NCBI GenBank assembly: GCA_020632795.1
Contig: JACKEV010000006.1
Coordinates: 802,501-866,500, forward strand
DNA length: 64,000 nucleotides
Direction of reading: 5' to 3'
From: Alphaproteobacteria bacterium
GTDB taxonomy: Bacteria; Myxococcota_A; UBA796; CAJQPC01
Positions within the stretch are counted from its first letter, which is position 1, and each line of letters opens with the position of its first letter. A program made the translations under genes and the position numbers. The notes below the pieces were generated by a model. That model saw only the letters and a program-made list of their open reading frames with translations. It did no database searches and was not told the DNA's origin. Below, one piece after another: positions 37,642 to 46,271 of this stretch.

Positions 37642-38487
37642 ATGCCCTCCTCCATCTTCCGCCCCGATCTGCTCGCCGGGCAGGTCGCCCTGGTCACCGG
37701 CGGCGGCACCGGCATCGGCGCCGCCATCGCCCGCGAGCTGGGCGAGCTGGGCGCCACCGTCGTCATCGCCTCCCGCAGGGCCGAGAACATCGAGCCTGCA
37801 GCGGCCGGGCTCTCGGAGCTCCTCGGCCGGACGGTGTACGGCGCGCTGGTGGACATCCGGGATCGCGACCGCGTCAACGCCCTCATCGCCGAGGTGCTCG
37901 ACGCCCACGGCCGCCTCGACATCCTGGTGAACAACGGCGGCGGGCAGTTCATGGCCCCCGCCGAGACCATCTCCCCCAACGGCTTCGACAAGGTCGTGGC
38001 CAACAACCTCACCGGCACCTGGAACATGACCCGGGCGGCGGCGGACGCCTGGATGCTCCAGCACGGCGGGCGGATCATCAACATCACGATGCTGACCGGG
38101 CGCGGCTTCCCGGGCATGGCGCACTCGGTCTCCGCGCGGGCGGGCGTCGAGGCGATGACCCGGGGCCTGGGGGTGGAGTGGGCCCCGCGGGGCATCCGCG
38201 TCAACTGCATCGCGCCGGGGTACATCGCGTCCAGCGGCCTCAAGCGCTACCCGCCCTCCCTCGGCATCCTGGAGGCCCTGCCGTCCCGCGTGCCCCTCAA
38301 GCGGCTGGGGCGCCGGGAGGAGATCGCCTGGATGGTGGCCTACCTGGCCAGCCCGGCCGGCGACTACATCACCGGGCAGACCCTCACCATCGCTGGCGGC
38401 AGCGACCTGTGGGGCGACCTCTGGCCGGTCCCCGATCCCCCCGACCTCGGCCCGGCGGTCCCCGAAGAGGACCCCTGGGAGCGTTAG
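37642..38487 (+). CDS. SDR-family oxidoreductase resembling peroxisomal trans-2-enoyl-CoA reductase
   Basis: The 281-residue classical SDR has the nucleotide-binding motif VTGGGTGIGAAIA, NNGGGQF, and the structural IRVNCIAPGYI. The usual YxxxK is replaced: the segment reads AHSVSARAGVEAM, i.e. His and Arg in place of Tyr and Lys. That HSxxAR pattern is one I recall from PECR-type enoyl-CoA reductases, so the reaction may be NADPH-dependent enoyl-CoA reduction. This is inference. The ribosome site is weak. Its stop codon overlaps the stop of the convergent sensor gene (TTAG at 38484-38487). Confidence 0.8.
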   Translation: MPSSIFRPDLLAGQVALVTGGGTGIGAAIARELGELGATVVIASRRAENIEPAAAGLSELLGRTVYGALVDIRDRDRVNALIAEVLDAHGRLDILVNNGGGQFMAPAETISPNGFDKVVANNLTGTWNMTRAAADAWMLQHGGRIINITMLTGRGFPGMAHSVSARAGVEAMTRGLGVEWAPRGIRVNCIAPGYIASSGLKRYPPSLGILEALPSRVPLKRLGRREEIAWMVAYLASPAGDYITGQTLTIAGGSDLWGDLWPVPDPPDLGPAVPEEDPWER

Positions 38488-40037
38488 GACCCCGCCGCGT
38501 TCGCGTCCAGCCGCGCGAGGCGGTCCAGCACCATCGCCCGGGACAGCGGGCGCCGCAGCACACGCACGCCGGGGTAGCCCCACTGGCCCTGCCCGACCAC
38601 CAGGGCGAGCCGCCGCTCCAGCCCCGGCCACCGCTGGGCGATGGCGCTGCGCAGCTCGAACCCGGTGCCGTCGGAGAGGTGCACCGCGCTCAGGATCATC
38701 GCGGTGGGCTCGCGGGCCAGCGTCGTGATCGCGTCCTCGACCCCGTCCGCCTGATCAACCCGCACCTGATCCACCGCGAGCATGCCGCGCAGCTCCTCGG
38801 CCAGGTCCTGGTTGGGGTCGACGACCACCAGCCGCTTGGGGCCGGTCCGCCCCCCCTGGACATCCGGCCGGGGCAGCTCGATGCGGAGCACCGTACCCCG
38901 GCCCGCCGCCTGGTTGAGGTGGAGCTGACCGCCGTGCTCCCGCACGATGTTCGAGGCCACCAACAGGCTCAGGGCCAGGCCCGTCGGCGGCGGATCCGCA
39001 GGGCTCCACGAGCGCTGGAGCAGCTCCTGGAGTTGCCGGGAGCGGGACGCGCGGTCCTCCACCGCGATGACGCACAGCTCGCCCTCGCACCAGGCGCGCA
39101 GCCGCACCCGCCCGCGCCGGTGCATCGCGTCCGCCGAGTGGGTCAGCAGCACCACCATCGCCTGCTCCAGGTGGACCCGGTCGCCGAACACCTTGAGCTT
39201 CTTGGGGTTCACCTCCACGTCCACCCGCACCTCCCCCAGGCGCCGCCCGCAGGAGCGCTGCGCTGCGTCGAACACCTCCATGACCGGGATCAGCTCCCGG
39301 CGGGAGAGGCCGGGGCGCGCGAAGCTCAGCACGCTGTCCACGATGCCGGAGATGCGGCGGGCGTGGTCGGTGACGACGTCCAGGTGGGCCTTGACCATCT
39401 CCGGCTCGGCCTCCCCCAGCAGCTCCAGCAGCTCCACGCGGCCCAGGATGACCGCCAGCGGGTTGTTGATGGCGTTGGCGATGGCCGTGGCGAGCTGACC
39501 GAGCACCGCAAGGCGCCGGGTGGTCGCCAGCTCGGCCTCGGCCAGCCGGTAGAGGGTCACGTCGCGGAGCACCACGAGCTGGCGCCGCTCGTCGAGCTGG
39601 GCGCTGGCCAGGAGCACGGCCCGCCCGTCGGTCAGGGTCAGCTCGTCGTCCCCGCCGTCGTCCCGGGCCAGGGCGCGCAGCGCCGCGGCGGGCTGCTCGA
39701 ACAGCGCATCGAGGTGCTCGGCCGCCGCGACGGCCTCGGCGGCCGGGTTGCACTCCAGGATGCGGCCGTCGCCGTCGATGATGTAGAGCATGTCCGGGGA
39801 GCGGTCCCACAGCGCCCGGAAGTGGGCCTCGGAGCGCTCCAGCTCCCGCGCGCGCGCCGCGACAGCCTCCTCCAGGCCGGCCATGGCCTTCATCACGGCG
39901 AACCGGTCGGTGGGGTCGGCCCCGACCTTGCGCTCGGCGCGGCGGATCAGCGCGTCGACGGTCCTCTGGGACGCCGCGAGCTGCGCCTCCAGCTCTGCGA
40001 TGCGCGCGTGCAGGGCGGTGTGGTCAAGGTCGCCCAA
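38484..40037 (-). CDS. degenerate PAS-histidine kinase-receiver protein (pseudokinase)
   Basis: Order of domains in 517 residues: coiled coil (~10-75), PAS (~70-165), HisKA-like helices (~170-240), HATPase-like (~285-390), receiver-like (~400-515). Every catalytic signature is altered. The HisKA box reads AIANAINNPL, with Asn188 where the phosphate-accepting His belongs. The N-box reads EQAMVVLLTHSADAM, with both Asn lost. The expected DxGxG reads VEDRASR. The receiver has LSAVHLSDGTGFE, with Ser450 at the Asp site. It overlaps the FIST gene by 14 bp. It probably works as a binding or scaffold protein. Confidence 0.8.
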   Translation of the reverse strand: MGDLDHTALHARIAELEAQLAASQRTVDALIRRAERKVGADPTDRFAVMKAMAGLEEAVAARARELERSEAHFRALWDRSPDMLYIIDGDGRILECNPAAEAVAAAEHLDALFEQPAAALRALARDDGGDDELTLTDGRAVLLASAQLDERRQLVVLRDVTLYRLAEAELATTRRLAVLGQLATAIANAINNPLAVILGRVELLELLGEAEPEMVKAHLDVVTDHARRISGIVDSVLSFARPGLSRRELIPVMEVFDAAQRSCGRRLGEVRVDVEVNPKKLKVFGDRVHLEQAMVVLLTHSADAMHRRGRVRLRAWCEGELCVIAVEDRASRSRQLQELLQRSWSPADPPPTGLALSLLVASNIVREHGGQLHLNQAAGRGTVLRIELPRPDVQGGRTGPKRLVVVDPNQDLAEELRGMLAVDQVRVDQADGVEDAITTLAREPTAMILSAVHLSDGTGFELRSAIAQRWPGLERRLALVVGQGQWGYPGVRVLRRPLSRAMVLDRLARLDANAAGS

Positions 40038-41169
40038 TCGCCAACCCCGTGAGCGTCTGGTTGATCTGGAGCGGCCCGAACTGCTCGCCGTAGGTGGAGA
40101 ACCCGGCCATGGGGGCCTGGGCCATCGCCTCGTAGAGGGCCTCCACCTGCTTCTTCCGCTGCGCCGCCCGCAGGCGCCCGCCGCAGGAGAACAGCAGCAT
40201 CCCGCCGGGCGCCCCGGGCAGCCGCGCCAGCGCCTCCTGGACCCCGGCGCGGGTGGCCTCCACCAGATCGCCGCCGTGCACCACCCGGAGCACGACCCCC
40301 TCCTCCACCGCGCCGCCCATCACCAGGGCGTCGCCGTCCACGTGCATCACCGAGCGCAGGAACAGATCGTCGCCGATGGCGTAGGCGAAGGCCAGCTCGC
40401 GCTCGGCGGGCAGCTCGGGGTGGGCCGCCAGGGTCTCCACCGGCACCTCCAGCAGCTCGGCCATCACCTCGCGCGCCGGCCAGCCGTCCAGCTCCAGCAC
40501 GCGCCTGCGGGAGGGCTCCGCGGCGGTGACGACGACGCGGCGCTCTCCGGGCTGGTAGTGGTGCACGGCGAACGCGGACATCGGGAGCCCCGGCTCCAGC
40601 AGGGTGACCACGGCCGCCCCGGGGCGGGCCTCGCCGTTGAGGTGGACCCAGGTCCTCTGCATGCGGAAGTCGTCCCCCGCGCTGCCGCCGATGAGCTGGA
40701 CGCGCGGCAGCACGAGGCCCAGCGCCGCGACCAGCCGCTCCTCGGCGCCGGACAGGCCGTCGGTCAGGGTCACCAGGACATGACGCTCGGGGTCCAGCGC
40801 GGCGGGGATATGCCCCAGCGCTCCCGCGAGCGCCTCCGCGAGCCGCTCGCCGTCCGCGAAGCCCACCCGGGAGTCCGCGAACACGGCCGCGGCGCGGGCT
40901 GGGGGCGGCAGCGCGAGCGCGCTGATCCCACCCTGGGTCAGGCCCAGAGGTCCGATCTCGCCCATGGTCGTGCACCCGACGCACAGGCTGTCCGGCCAGC
41001 GCGCCGCGACGCCCCGCGCGACCTCCCCCGGATCGTGATTCACACCGTGAAAGGTGAAAATAACCCCACCCCGCAGCGGCCCGATGGACTCCTGGACCTC
41101 GGCGAGCGCTCCGGCGGTGTCTGGAGCGCGGCTGGCGGCGACGAGGACCGGTCCGTCCGGGTGAGGCAA
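40024..41169 (-). CDS. FIST-domain sensor protein
   Basis: The 381-residue product has a FIST-N domain (~20-200; SLCVGCTTMGEIGPLG, VQLIGGSAGDDF) and a FIST-C domain (~205-355; AYAIGDDLFLRSV, FSCGGR, GFSTYGEQFG). FIST proteins are soluble sensors, probably of small ligands such as amino acids, usually beside histidine kinases or diguanylate cyclases. Here the adjoining kinase is degenerate. The TTG start is supported by a strong GGAGGGAGG just upstream; no ATG lies close. Confidence 0.85.
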   Translation of the reverse strand: MPHPDGPVLVAASRAPDTAGALAEVQESIGPLRGGVIFTFHGVNHDPGEVARGVAARWPDSLCVGCTTMGEIGPLGLTQGGISALALPPPARAAAVFADSRVGFADGERLAEALAGALGHIPAALDPERHVLVTLTDGLSGAEERLVAALGLVLPRVQLIGGSAGDDFRMQRTWVHLNGEARPGAAVVTLLEPGLPMSAFAVHHYQPGERRVVVTAAEPSRRRVLELDGWPAREVMAELLEVPVETLAAHPELPAERELAFAYAIGDDLFLRSVMHVDGDALVMGGAVEEGVVLRVVHGGDLVEATRAGVQEALARLPGAPGGMLLFSCGGRLRAAQRKKQVEALYEAMAQAPMAGFSTYGEQFGPLQINQTLTGLAIGRP

Positions 41170-41217
41170 GCCCTCCCTCCTGAGCGAGGGAAGCAGGAGT
41201 CTACCACTTGCGGGAGG

Positions 41218-41715
41218 TCACACAGCGACGCAGACCGCGTCTCCCACAACCTCGACCGGATAGGTGGCGATGGTATCCCCGGGGGATGTCAGGCAGGTGC
41301 CGTCCCGCAGATCGAACTGCCAGCCGTGGTAGGGACAGGTCAGGACATGACCTTCGAGGCGGCCTTCGCCCAGGGGACCCTCGGCGTGGGGGCAGGCGTT
41401 GGAGCAGGCATGCCAGGCGCCCCCCACGTTCGCCACGGCGATCGCCTTGCCCGCGATGATGACCTCGATCACCTCGCCGGGTTCGAGCGCATTCTTGTGC
41501 AGGACGACCTCATAGCCGTCGGGCGGGGTCACATCCTTGGGGGGCTCGACGCCGAGGTTGAGCGCCTTCTCCGCCGCCACGGGGCGCGCGGGTCGGGGGG
41601 GCGGCGCGCGCTCCTCGGACGCACCTCCTCCCAGGACCCGGCGCTTGAGCCGCGCGCGGAGTCCATTCTCACGACCCAGGAGGAGGGTTCTCAACAAGCT
41701 CATCACCGCATCCAT
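41218..41715 (-). CDS. Rieske [2Fe-2S] domain protein
   Basis: The 165-residue product has an amphipathic, basic N-terminus (SLLRTLLLGRENGLRARLKRRVL) and then a Rieske ferredoxin domain (~65-165). The cluster ligands are CPHAEGPLG and CPYHGWQFD (C-x-H, C-x2-H). It resembles small ferredoxins of dioxygenase systems and NirD-like proteins that pass electrons in the cytoplasm. Either the ATG at 41715 or the one at 41703 may start it; the longer frame upstream lacks support. Divergent from the rhodanese-like gene, whose N-terminus is similarly basic. Confidence 0.85.
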   Translation of the reverse strand: MDAVMSLLRTLLLGRENGLRARLKRRVLGGGASEERAPPPRPARPVAAEKALNLGVEPPKDVTPPDGYEVVLHKNALEPGEVIEVIIAGKAIAVANVGGAWHACSNACPHAEGPLGEGRLEGHVLTCPYHGWQFDLRDGTCLTSPGDTIATYPVEVVGDAVCVAV

Positions 41716-41806
41716 CGACAGACTGTGAAGGGTACATACCACGTCCGGGGACTTCCGGCCGAGGCCATGGTATGACACCCTGAACGGCAGCTTGAAGGAG
41801 CCCAGG

Positions 41807-42469
41807 ATGATTCGCGATCGGCTCAAGCGTGCAGTGCGCAAGGCGGCGCTCAAGGCTTTCGGCATGGAGAAGGACGCCGAGGACCGGGACCCGAACGCCG
41901 CGCGCCCCGCCACCCACACCTACGACCCCAGCGTCATCCCCCGCATCCAGGAGGGCAGCGGCGACACCCCCGGCCCCAACCACAAGGAGCTGATCGGCCG
42001 GACCTTCCTCGCCGCGCAGGTGGTGGGCGGGCACTCCGACGTCATCGTGGACATGCGCCCGCCGCAGGAGTGGATCGCCGGGCACATCCCCGGGGCCGTG
42101 CTGCTTCCCGGCCGCCAGCTCCTGGAGCGCACCGACCTGCTGCCCACCCAGGACCGCCGCGTCAGCATCTATGACGCCACCGGCGAGCAGGGCAGCCTGG
42201 CGCTCGCGCTGGCCGTCCGCGACCGGGGCTGGAAGTACGCCCGCGCGCTGGAGGGCGGCTGGGCCCACTGGATCGAGCACGACGAGCCCACCACCCTGCC
42301 CGAGCCCGTCGAGGACGCCCGCTTCCAGCTCGGCGACACCGTCTCGCTGGCCGACGGACGCCAGGGCGTGGTCCAGGCGGTCGAGCCCGGTCCGCGCTAT
42401 ACGGTGTTGCTGGACTTCGACGCTGACGATGTCGTCGCGGGGCTCTCCGAGGACGACCTGCGCGGCTGA
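41807..42469 (+). CDS. rhodanese-like protein lacking the catalytic Cys
   Basis: A 220-residue protein with a basic amphipathic N-terminus (MIRDRLKRAVRKAALKAFG), a rhodanese domain (~65-160; VIVDMRPPQEWIAGHIPGAV, GGWAHWIEHD) and a small C-terminal beta domain (~170-220; QLGDTVSLADGRQGVVQAV). Where active rhodaneses carry the Cys loop, the sequence is IYDATGEQGSLALALA, so sulfur transfer is not expected and a regulatory or binding role is likelier. The ATG at 41807 has AAGGAG 8 nt upstream. The Slt gene follows 25 bp later. Confidence 0.75.
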   Translation: MIRDRLKRAVRKAALKAFGMEKDAEDRDPNAARPATHTYDPSVIPRIQEGSGDTPGPNHKELIGRTFLAAQVVGGHSDVIVDMRPPQEWIAGHIPGAVLLPGRQLLERTDLLPTQDRRVSIYDATGEQGSLALALAVRDRGWKYARALEGGWAHWIEHDEPTTLPEPVEDARFQLGDTVSLADGRQGVVQAVEPGPRYTVLLDFDADDVVAGLSEDDLRG

Positions 42470-42494
42470 TTGCCCCGAGGACGCTGAAGGACCC

Positions 42495-45053
42495 ATGCGG
42501 TCGCTGCTGCTGCTGTTCCTCCTCATGCACCCGAGCTGGGGAGAGGTCCCCAACCCGAGCGCCGGCACGGTGCTCCCGGCGCCCCCGCCGGTGCCCCCAG
42601 GCGGCCTGGTCCACGCCCCGCCGCCCTCCATGGAGCGGGGCGTCGCCGCTTGGATCGCCGGAGACGAGCGCCTCGCGGTCATCGAGCTGGAGGGCTGGCT
42701 CAGCACCCGGGAGGGCCCGTGGGGCCGCAGCCGCGCCGCCGGGCAGTTCCTGCTGGGCTGGATCCACCTCCACGAGGGCCACTTCAACCTCGCCAGCGCC
42801 CGGTTCACCTCGGTGCGCGTCGGGGCCGGGCCCCTCGCCCCCTACGCCGCCTGGTATGAGGCCCTGGCCGACCACAAGCGCGGCCGCCACGCCGTCGCCG
42901 CACGGGAGTGCGAGGCCTACCGCAAGCAGTGGCCCGAGGGGCCCCACGCCGAGGAGTGCCTCGTCCTGATGGGGGACGCCTGGGTCGCCGCCGGCCTGCG
43001 GCAGCCCGCCATCGACGCCTACACCGCCTACCTCGAGGCCAACCCGGGCACCCCCCGCGAGGAGGAGCTTCGCCTGGGCATCGTGCTCGCCGAGGCCAAC
43101 GCCAACCCCGAGCGCGGGGCGCGCCTGCTCGCCGAGCTGGCCCTGAGCCACGACTACCACTGCAACGGCGTGGCCGCGCAGCAGCTCCTCGACGAGCTGA
43201 TCGCCTCGGGCGTGGAGGCCCCGCAGATCGACCCCGTGCTCGCCGAGGAGCTGCGGGCCCTCACCCTGCGGGAGTGCGGGTTCACCGACGAGGCCTGGGA
43301 CTCCTTCCAGCACCTCGCCGCCGATCACGCCGACGACCCCGGCGTCACCGATTGGGTCGAGCGCAACCGCGACCGCTTCGCCTGGCGCACCCACCAGTAC
43401 CAGGCCCTCGGCGACGCCTTCGCCGCCGCCTGGCGCGAGGACCACAACCCCGAGAGCGCCTGGTACGCCTTCCGGGCCTACTTCCGGGGCGGTCTGTGGA
43501 CCCGGGCCGCCGACTGGGGGGAGCTGGGCCTGGAGGAGTACGGCAACGACCACCGCTTCCGGGGCGCCCGGGACCAGGTCGCCCACGCCAATCAGCTCGC
43601 CGGCCGCTACGCCCGCGCCGTGGAGCACTGGGACCTGCTGGCCAACGACCGCACCTCCCTGGGCCGCTCCGCCCGGTGGTTCGCGGCCTGGGCGACCTCC
43701 CGCACCGACAACCTGGCGGACGCCAAGAAGCGCCTCACCGAGGTCATGGCCGCCGGCGGCGAGGACGCCCTCGCGGCCACATACTACCGAGGCAAGGTCC
43801 GCCTGGCCCTGGGCGACGAGGCGGGCGCCCGCAGCGACTGGCGCAGCATCCTCGATGGCGCCCCCGAGAGCTGGTACGCCCTCCTCCTGCGCAGCCGCTG
43901 GCGCGCCCTGCCCGACGACCCCGACCCTGCGCTCCTCCACCAGGGGCGCTGGTGGGGCGCCCCGCAAGTGCAGGATCCGTCGCCCCCACCGGACCCGGGC
44001 TTCGGCACCCCACCCGTCGCCGATCCCCGCGTGCAGCGCATCGTGGAGCCCCTGCCCCCCGAGATCGACTGGGCGCGGCTCGCCTGGAGCCCCAACCCGC
44101 TGACCCCGGGCGAGACCTCCGGCGCGCTGCCCGTCGCCCCGCTGCCCACCCCTGGCCCGGACGAGGGCTACGTGGCCGGCCGCTTCTACGACCCCGTGGC
44201 CGCCGAGAAGACCTTCCGGGCCTTCGCCGAGGAGCACGCCGACCTCTGGCCCACCCTCCCCGCGCTCTTCGACCTCGCCACCGTCGGGGTGTACGAGATC
44301 ACCGGCCCGGCCGTCGCCGACCTCTACGAGGAGTGGTACGCCGCCCGCCGCCAGCGCACCCCCCGCGAGGTCGCCCTGCGCCGGCAGGTCCAGCTCTCCA
44401 AGGCCGAGTGGCGCCAGATCTTCCTCTACGCCCGGGACCACCACCACGCCGCCCGCTTCTCGATGGGGCTGGAGCGCCTCTCCGCCGACCCGGACGAGGC
44501 CCGCGCCGCCATGCGCCTGGCCTTCCCCACCCCCGAGCGCGCCGCGATGGACCGCTGGGGCCGGGAGTACGACCTCGACCCGCTGCTGGCCTACGGCCTG
44601 ATGCGCCAGGAGAGCCTCTACCGCCACACCGCCCTGTCCCACGCGGGCGCGGTGGGCCTCATGCAGATCATGCCCCTCACCGGCTCCAAGGTCGCCGCCC
44701 TCCTCGACGAGCCCGACTACAGCCCCGCCGCCCTCGAGCTGCCCGAGGTCAACGTGCGCTACGGGAGCTACTACCTGAGCCGCCTCCTGACCCGCTTCGA
44801 GGGCGGCTGGCCGCTGGCCGTGGCGTCCTACAACGCCGGGCCGGTGAACGTCTCGTCCTGGTATCAGGCCTGGAAGGGACGCATCACCACCGACGACTTC
44901 GTCGAGCAGATCCCCTTGAAGGAGACCCGAAACTACGTAAAGAGGGTGGCGGAGTTCTACGGGGTCTATGTCGCGCTGTACGGTCCGCCTGACGCGGTCG
45001 TGCACGTGCCGTCCCGCCCCGGCGAAGATCGGCGTGAGGTGATTGATTTCTGA
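42495..45053 (+). CDS. Slt-type lytic transglycosylase with TPR-like N-terminus
   Basis: The 852-residue product starts with a signal peptide (MRSLLLLFLLMHPSWGEV). A long helical superhelix (~45-480) resembles the TPR/U-domain ring of Slt70. A Pro-rich linker (~495-560) follows, and the C-terminal SLT domain (~690-840) has the catalytic Glu in LMRQESLYRHTALSHAGAVG, LMQIMP and VASYNAGP. Such enzymes cut peptidoglycan to 1,6-anhydromuropeptides in the periplasm. Slt70 is about 620 aa, so this form is longer by extra repeats. It is coupled to the cytochrome gene by overlap. Confidence 0.9.
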   Translation: MRSLLLLFLLMHPSWGEVPNPSAGTVLPAPPPVPPGGLVHAPPPSMERGVAAWIAGDERLAVIELEGWLSTREGPWGRSRAAGQFLLGWIHLHEGHFNLASARFTSVRVGAGPLAPYAAWYEALADHKRGRHAVAARECEAYRKQWPEGPHAEECLVLMGDAWVAAGLRQPAIDAYTAYLEANPGTPREEELRLGIVLAEANANPERGARLLAELALSHDYHCNGVAAQQLLDELIASGVEAPQIDPVLAEELRALTLRECGFTDEAWDSFQHLAADHADDPGVTDWVERNRDRFAWRTHQYQALGDAFAAAWREDHNPESAWYAFRAYFRGGLWTRAADWGELGLEEYGNDHRFRGARDQVAHANQLAGRYARAVEHWDLLANDRTSLGRSARWFAAWATSRTDNLADAKKRLTEVMAAGGEDALAATYYRGKVRLALGDEAGARSDWRSILDGAPESWYALLLRSRWRALPDDPDPALLHQGRWWGAPQVQDPSPPPDPGFGTPPVADPRVQRIVEPLPPEIDWARLAWSPNPLTPGETSGALPVAPLPTPGPDEGYVAGRFYDPVAAEKTFRAFAEEHADLWPTLPALFDLATVGVYEITGPAVADLYEEWYAARRQRTPREVALRRQVQLSKAEWRQIFLYARDHHHAARFSMGLERLSADPDEARAAMRLAFPTPERAAMDRWGREYDLDPLLAYGLMRQESLYRHTALSHAGAVGLMQIMPLTGSKVAALLDEPDYSPAALELPEVNVRYGSYYLSRLLTRFEGGWPLAVASYNAGPVNVSSWYQAWKGRITTDDFVEQIPLKETRNYVKRVAEFYGVYVALYGPPDAVVHVPSRPGEDRREVIDF

Positions 45054-46266
45054 GGGGAAGCGAGCGAACCGAGGCCGCTGGCTGCTGTGGCTCTCCCTGG
45101 CGGCGGCCCTGCCCGCGACCGCCGGGATCTTCAAGAAGGATCCCCCTCCCCCGCCCGCCGCCGCCACGCCCGTCGTCAAGGAGGCCGTCGAGCCCGAGGC
45201 CCCCGACGCCCCACCCGCGCCCCGGGCGCCGCCGATGTTCCCCGATGGCGTGCCGGTGGCCGTCTCCGAGCTGCCCGCCGGCCTCGCCAGCCTCTCGGCC
45301 CAGGGCTGCAACGCCTGCCACTACACCCAGCACGACGCCTGGCAGGGCTCCGCCCACCGCAGCGCCTGGATCTCCCCGACCTTCCGCCACGCCGCCGAGG
45401 CCGCGGGCGACGCCCCGGTCTGCGTGTCCTGCCACCTGCCCCTGGCCACCCAGCAGCAGCAGCTCGTCGTGGAGTACACCGGCGGCCCGCTCACCACCGC
45501 CAAGGTCAAGCCCAACCCGAGCTGGGACGCCACCCTCGCCCAGGAGGGCGTCACCTGCGCGGCCTGCCACGTCCGCGACGGCGCCGTCATCGGCCGCCGG
45601 GCGGCCCCGGGCGCTCCCCACCCCGTCAAGGTCAGCGACGAGCTGGGCACCTCGGCCTTCTGCGCCACCTGCCACCAGCTCACCTGGCCCGGCGCCGACA
45701 AGCCCTTCTACGACACCTGGGGGGAGTGGTCGGCCTCCGCCTACGCCGAGGCCGGGGTCCGCTGTCAGGACTGCCACATGCCGCCCGAGTCGGGGCGGGT
45801 CACCGCCTCGCGCTCCCTGACCCACGCCGGCCACGGCTTCGACGCCGCCCACGGCCGCGGCCTCTCGGTCCTGGTGCGGGTGGCCCCCGACGCCGCCACC
45901 CGGGGCGAGCCGATGGAGGCCACCCTGCTCCTCCAGAACACCGGCGCGGGGCACGCCATCCCCACCGGCTCGCCCTTCACGCGGCTCCGGGTGGAGGTCG
46001 CCCTGCTCGACGCCGAGGGCGAGGCCCTGGGCGAGCCCTTCGTGCACCTCATCGGCCGAGAGGTCAAGCCCGATCCGCCCTATGACACGGTCTCTGACAC
46101 GAGGCTGATGCCCGGCGACGAGCTGGCGCTTCCCGTTACCCTGGATCTCCCTCAGAAGGGGGATGGCGGGTGGGGCGTGCTCTCCGTCCGGCTGCTCCGA
46201 CAGGGGCCCGGCGGCCCCGAGGACACCCCCTTTTACGTGCAGAAGATCCCCTTGATGGTGTATTAA
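45043..46266 (+). CDS. exported pentaheme c-type cytochrome
   Basis: A 407-residue protein with signal peptide (WLLWLSLAAALPATA), a Pro-rich spacer, and five CxxCH heme sites at ~89, 127, 172, 207 and 241 (CNACH, CVSCH, CAACH, CATCH, CQDCH). From ~260 onward a beta-sandwich domain follows (LSVLVRVAPDAATRGEPMEATLLLQN), with no heme. The layout resembles the NapC/NrfH-distinct cytochrome c-554-like and perioxidase-associated multiheme proteins. It probably carries electrons in the periplasm; the partner is not in the window. The start is a TTG inside the Slt gene's 3' end; no ATG is available before the signal peptide. Confidence 0.8.
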   Translation: MISEGKRANRGRWLLWLSLAAALPATAGIFKKDPPPPPAAATPVVKEAVEPEAPDAPPAPRAPPMFPDGVPVAVSELPAGLASLSAQGCNACHYTQHDAWQGSAHRSAWISPTFRHAAEAAGDAPVCVSCHLPLATQQQQLVVEYTGGPLTTAKVKPNPSWDATLAQEGVTCAACHVRDGAVIGRRAAPGAPHPVKVSDELGTSAFCATCHQLTWPGADKPFYDTWGEWSASAYAEAGVRCQDCHMPPESGRVTASRSLTHAGHGFDAAHGRGLSVLVRVAPDAATRGEPMEATLLLQNTGAGHAIPTGSPFTRLRVEVALLDAEGEALGEPFVHLIGREVKPDPPYDTVSDTRLMPGDELALPVTLDLPQKGDGGWGVLSVRLLRQGPGGPEDTPFYVQKIPLMVY

Positions 46267-46271
46267 GAGCC

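Noticed and set aside
41735..41774. CATACCA and TGGTATG as an operator between the Rieske and rhodanese genes
   Set aside because: The 7-bp arms are 26 bp apart and no other support was found; may be chance.
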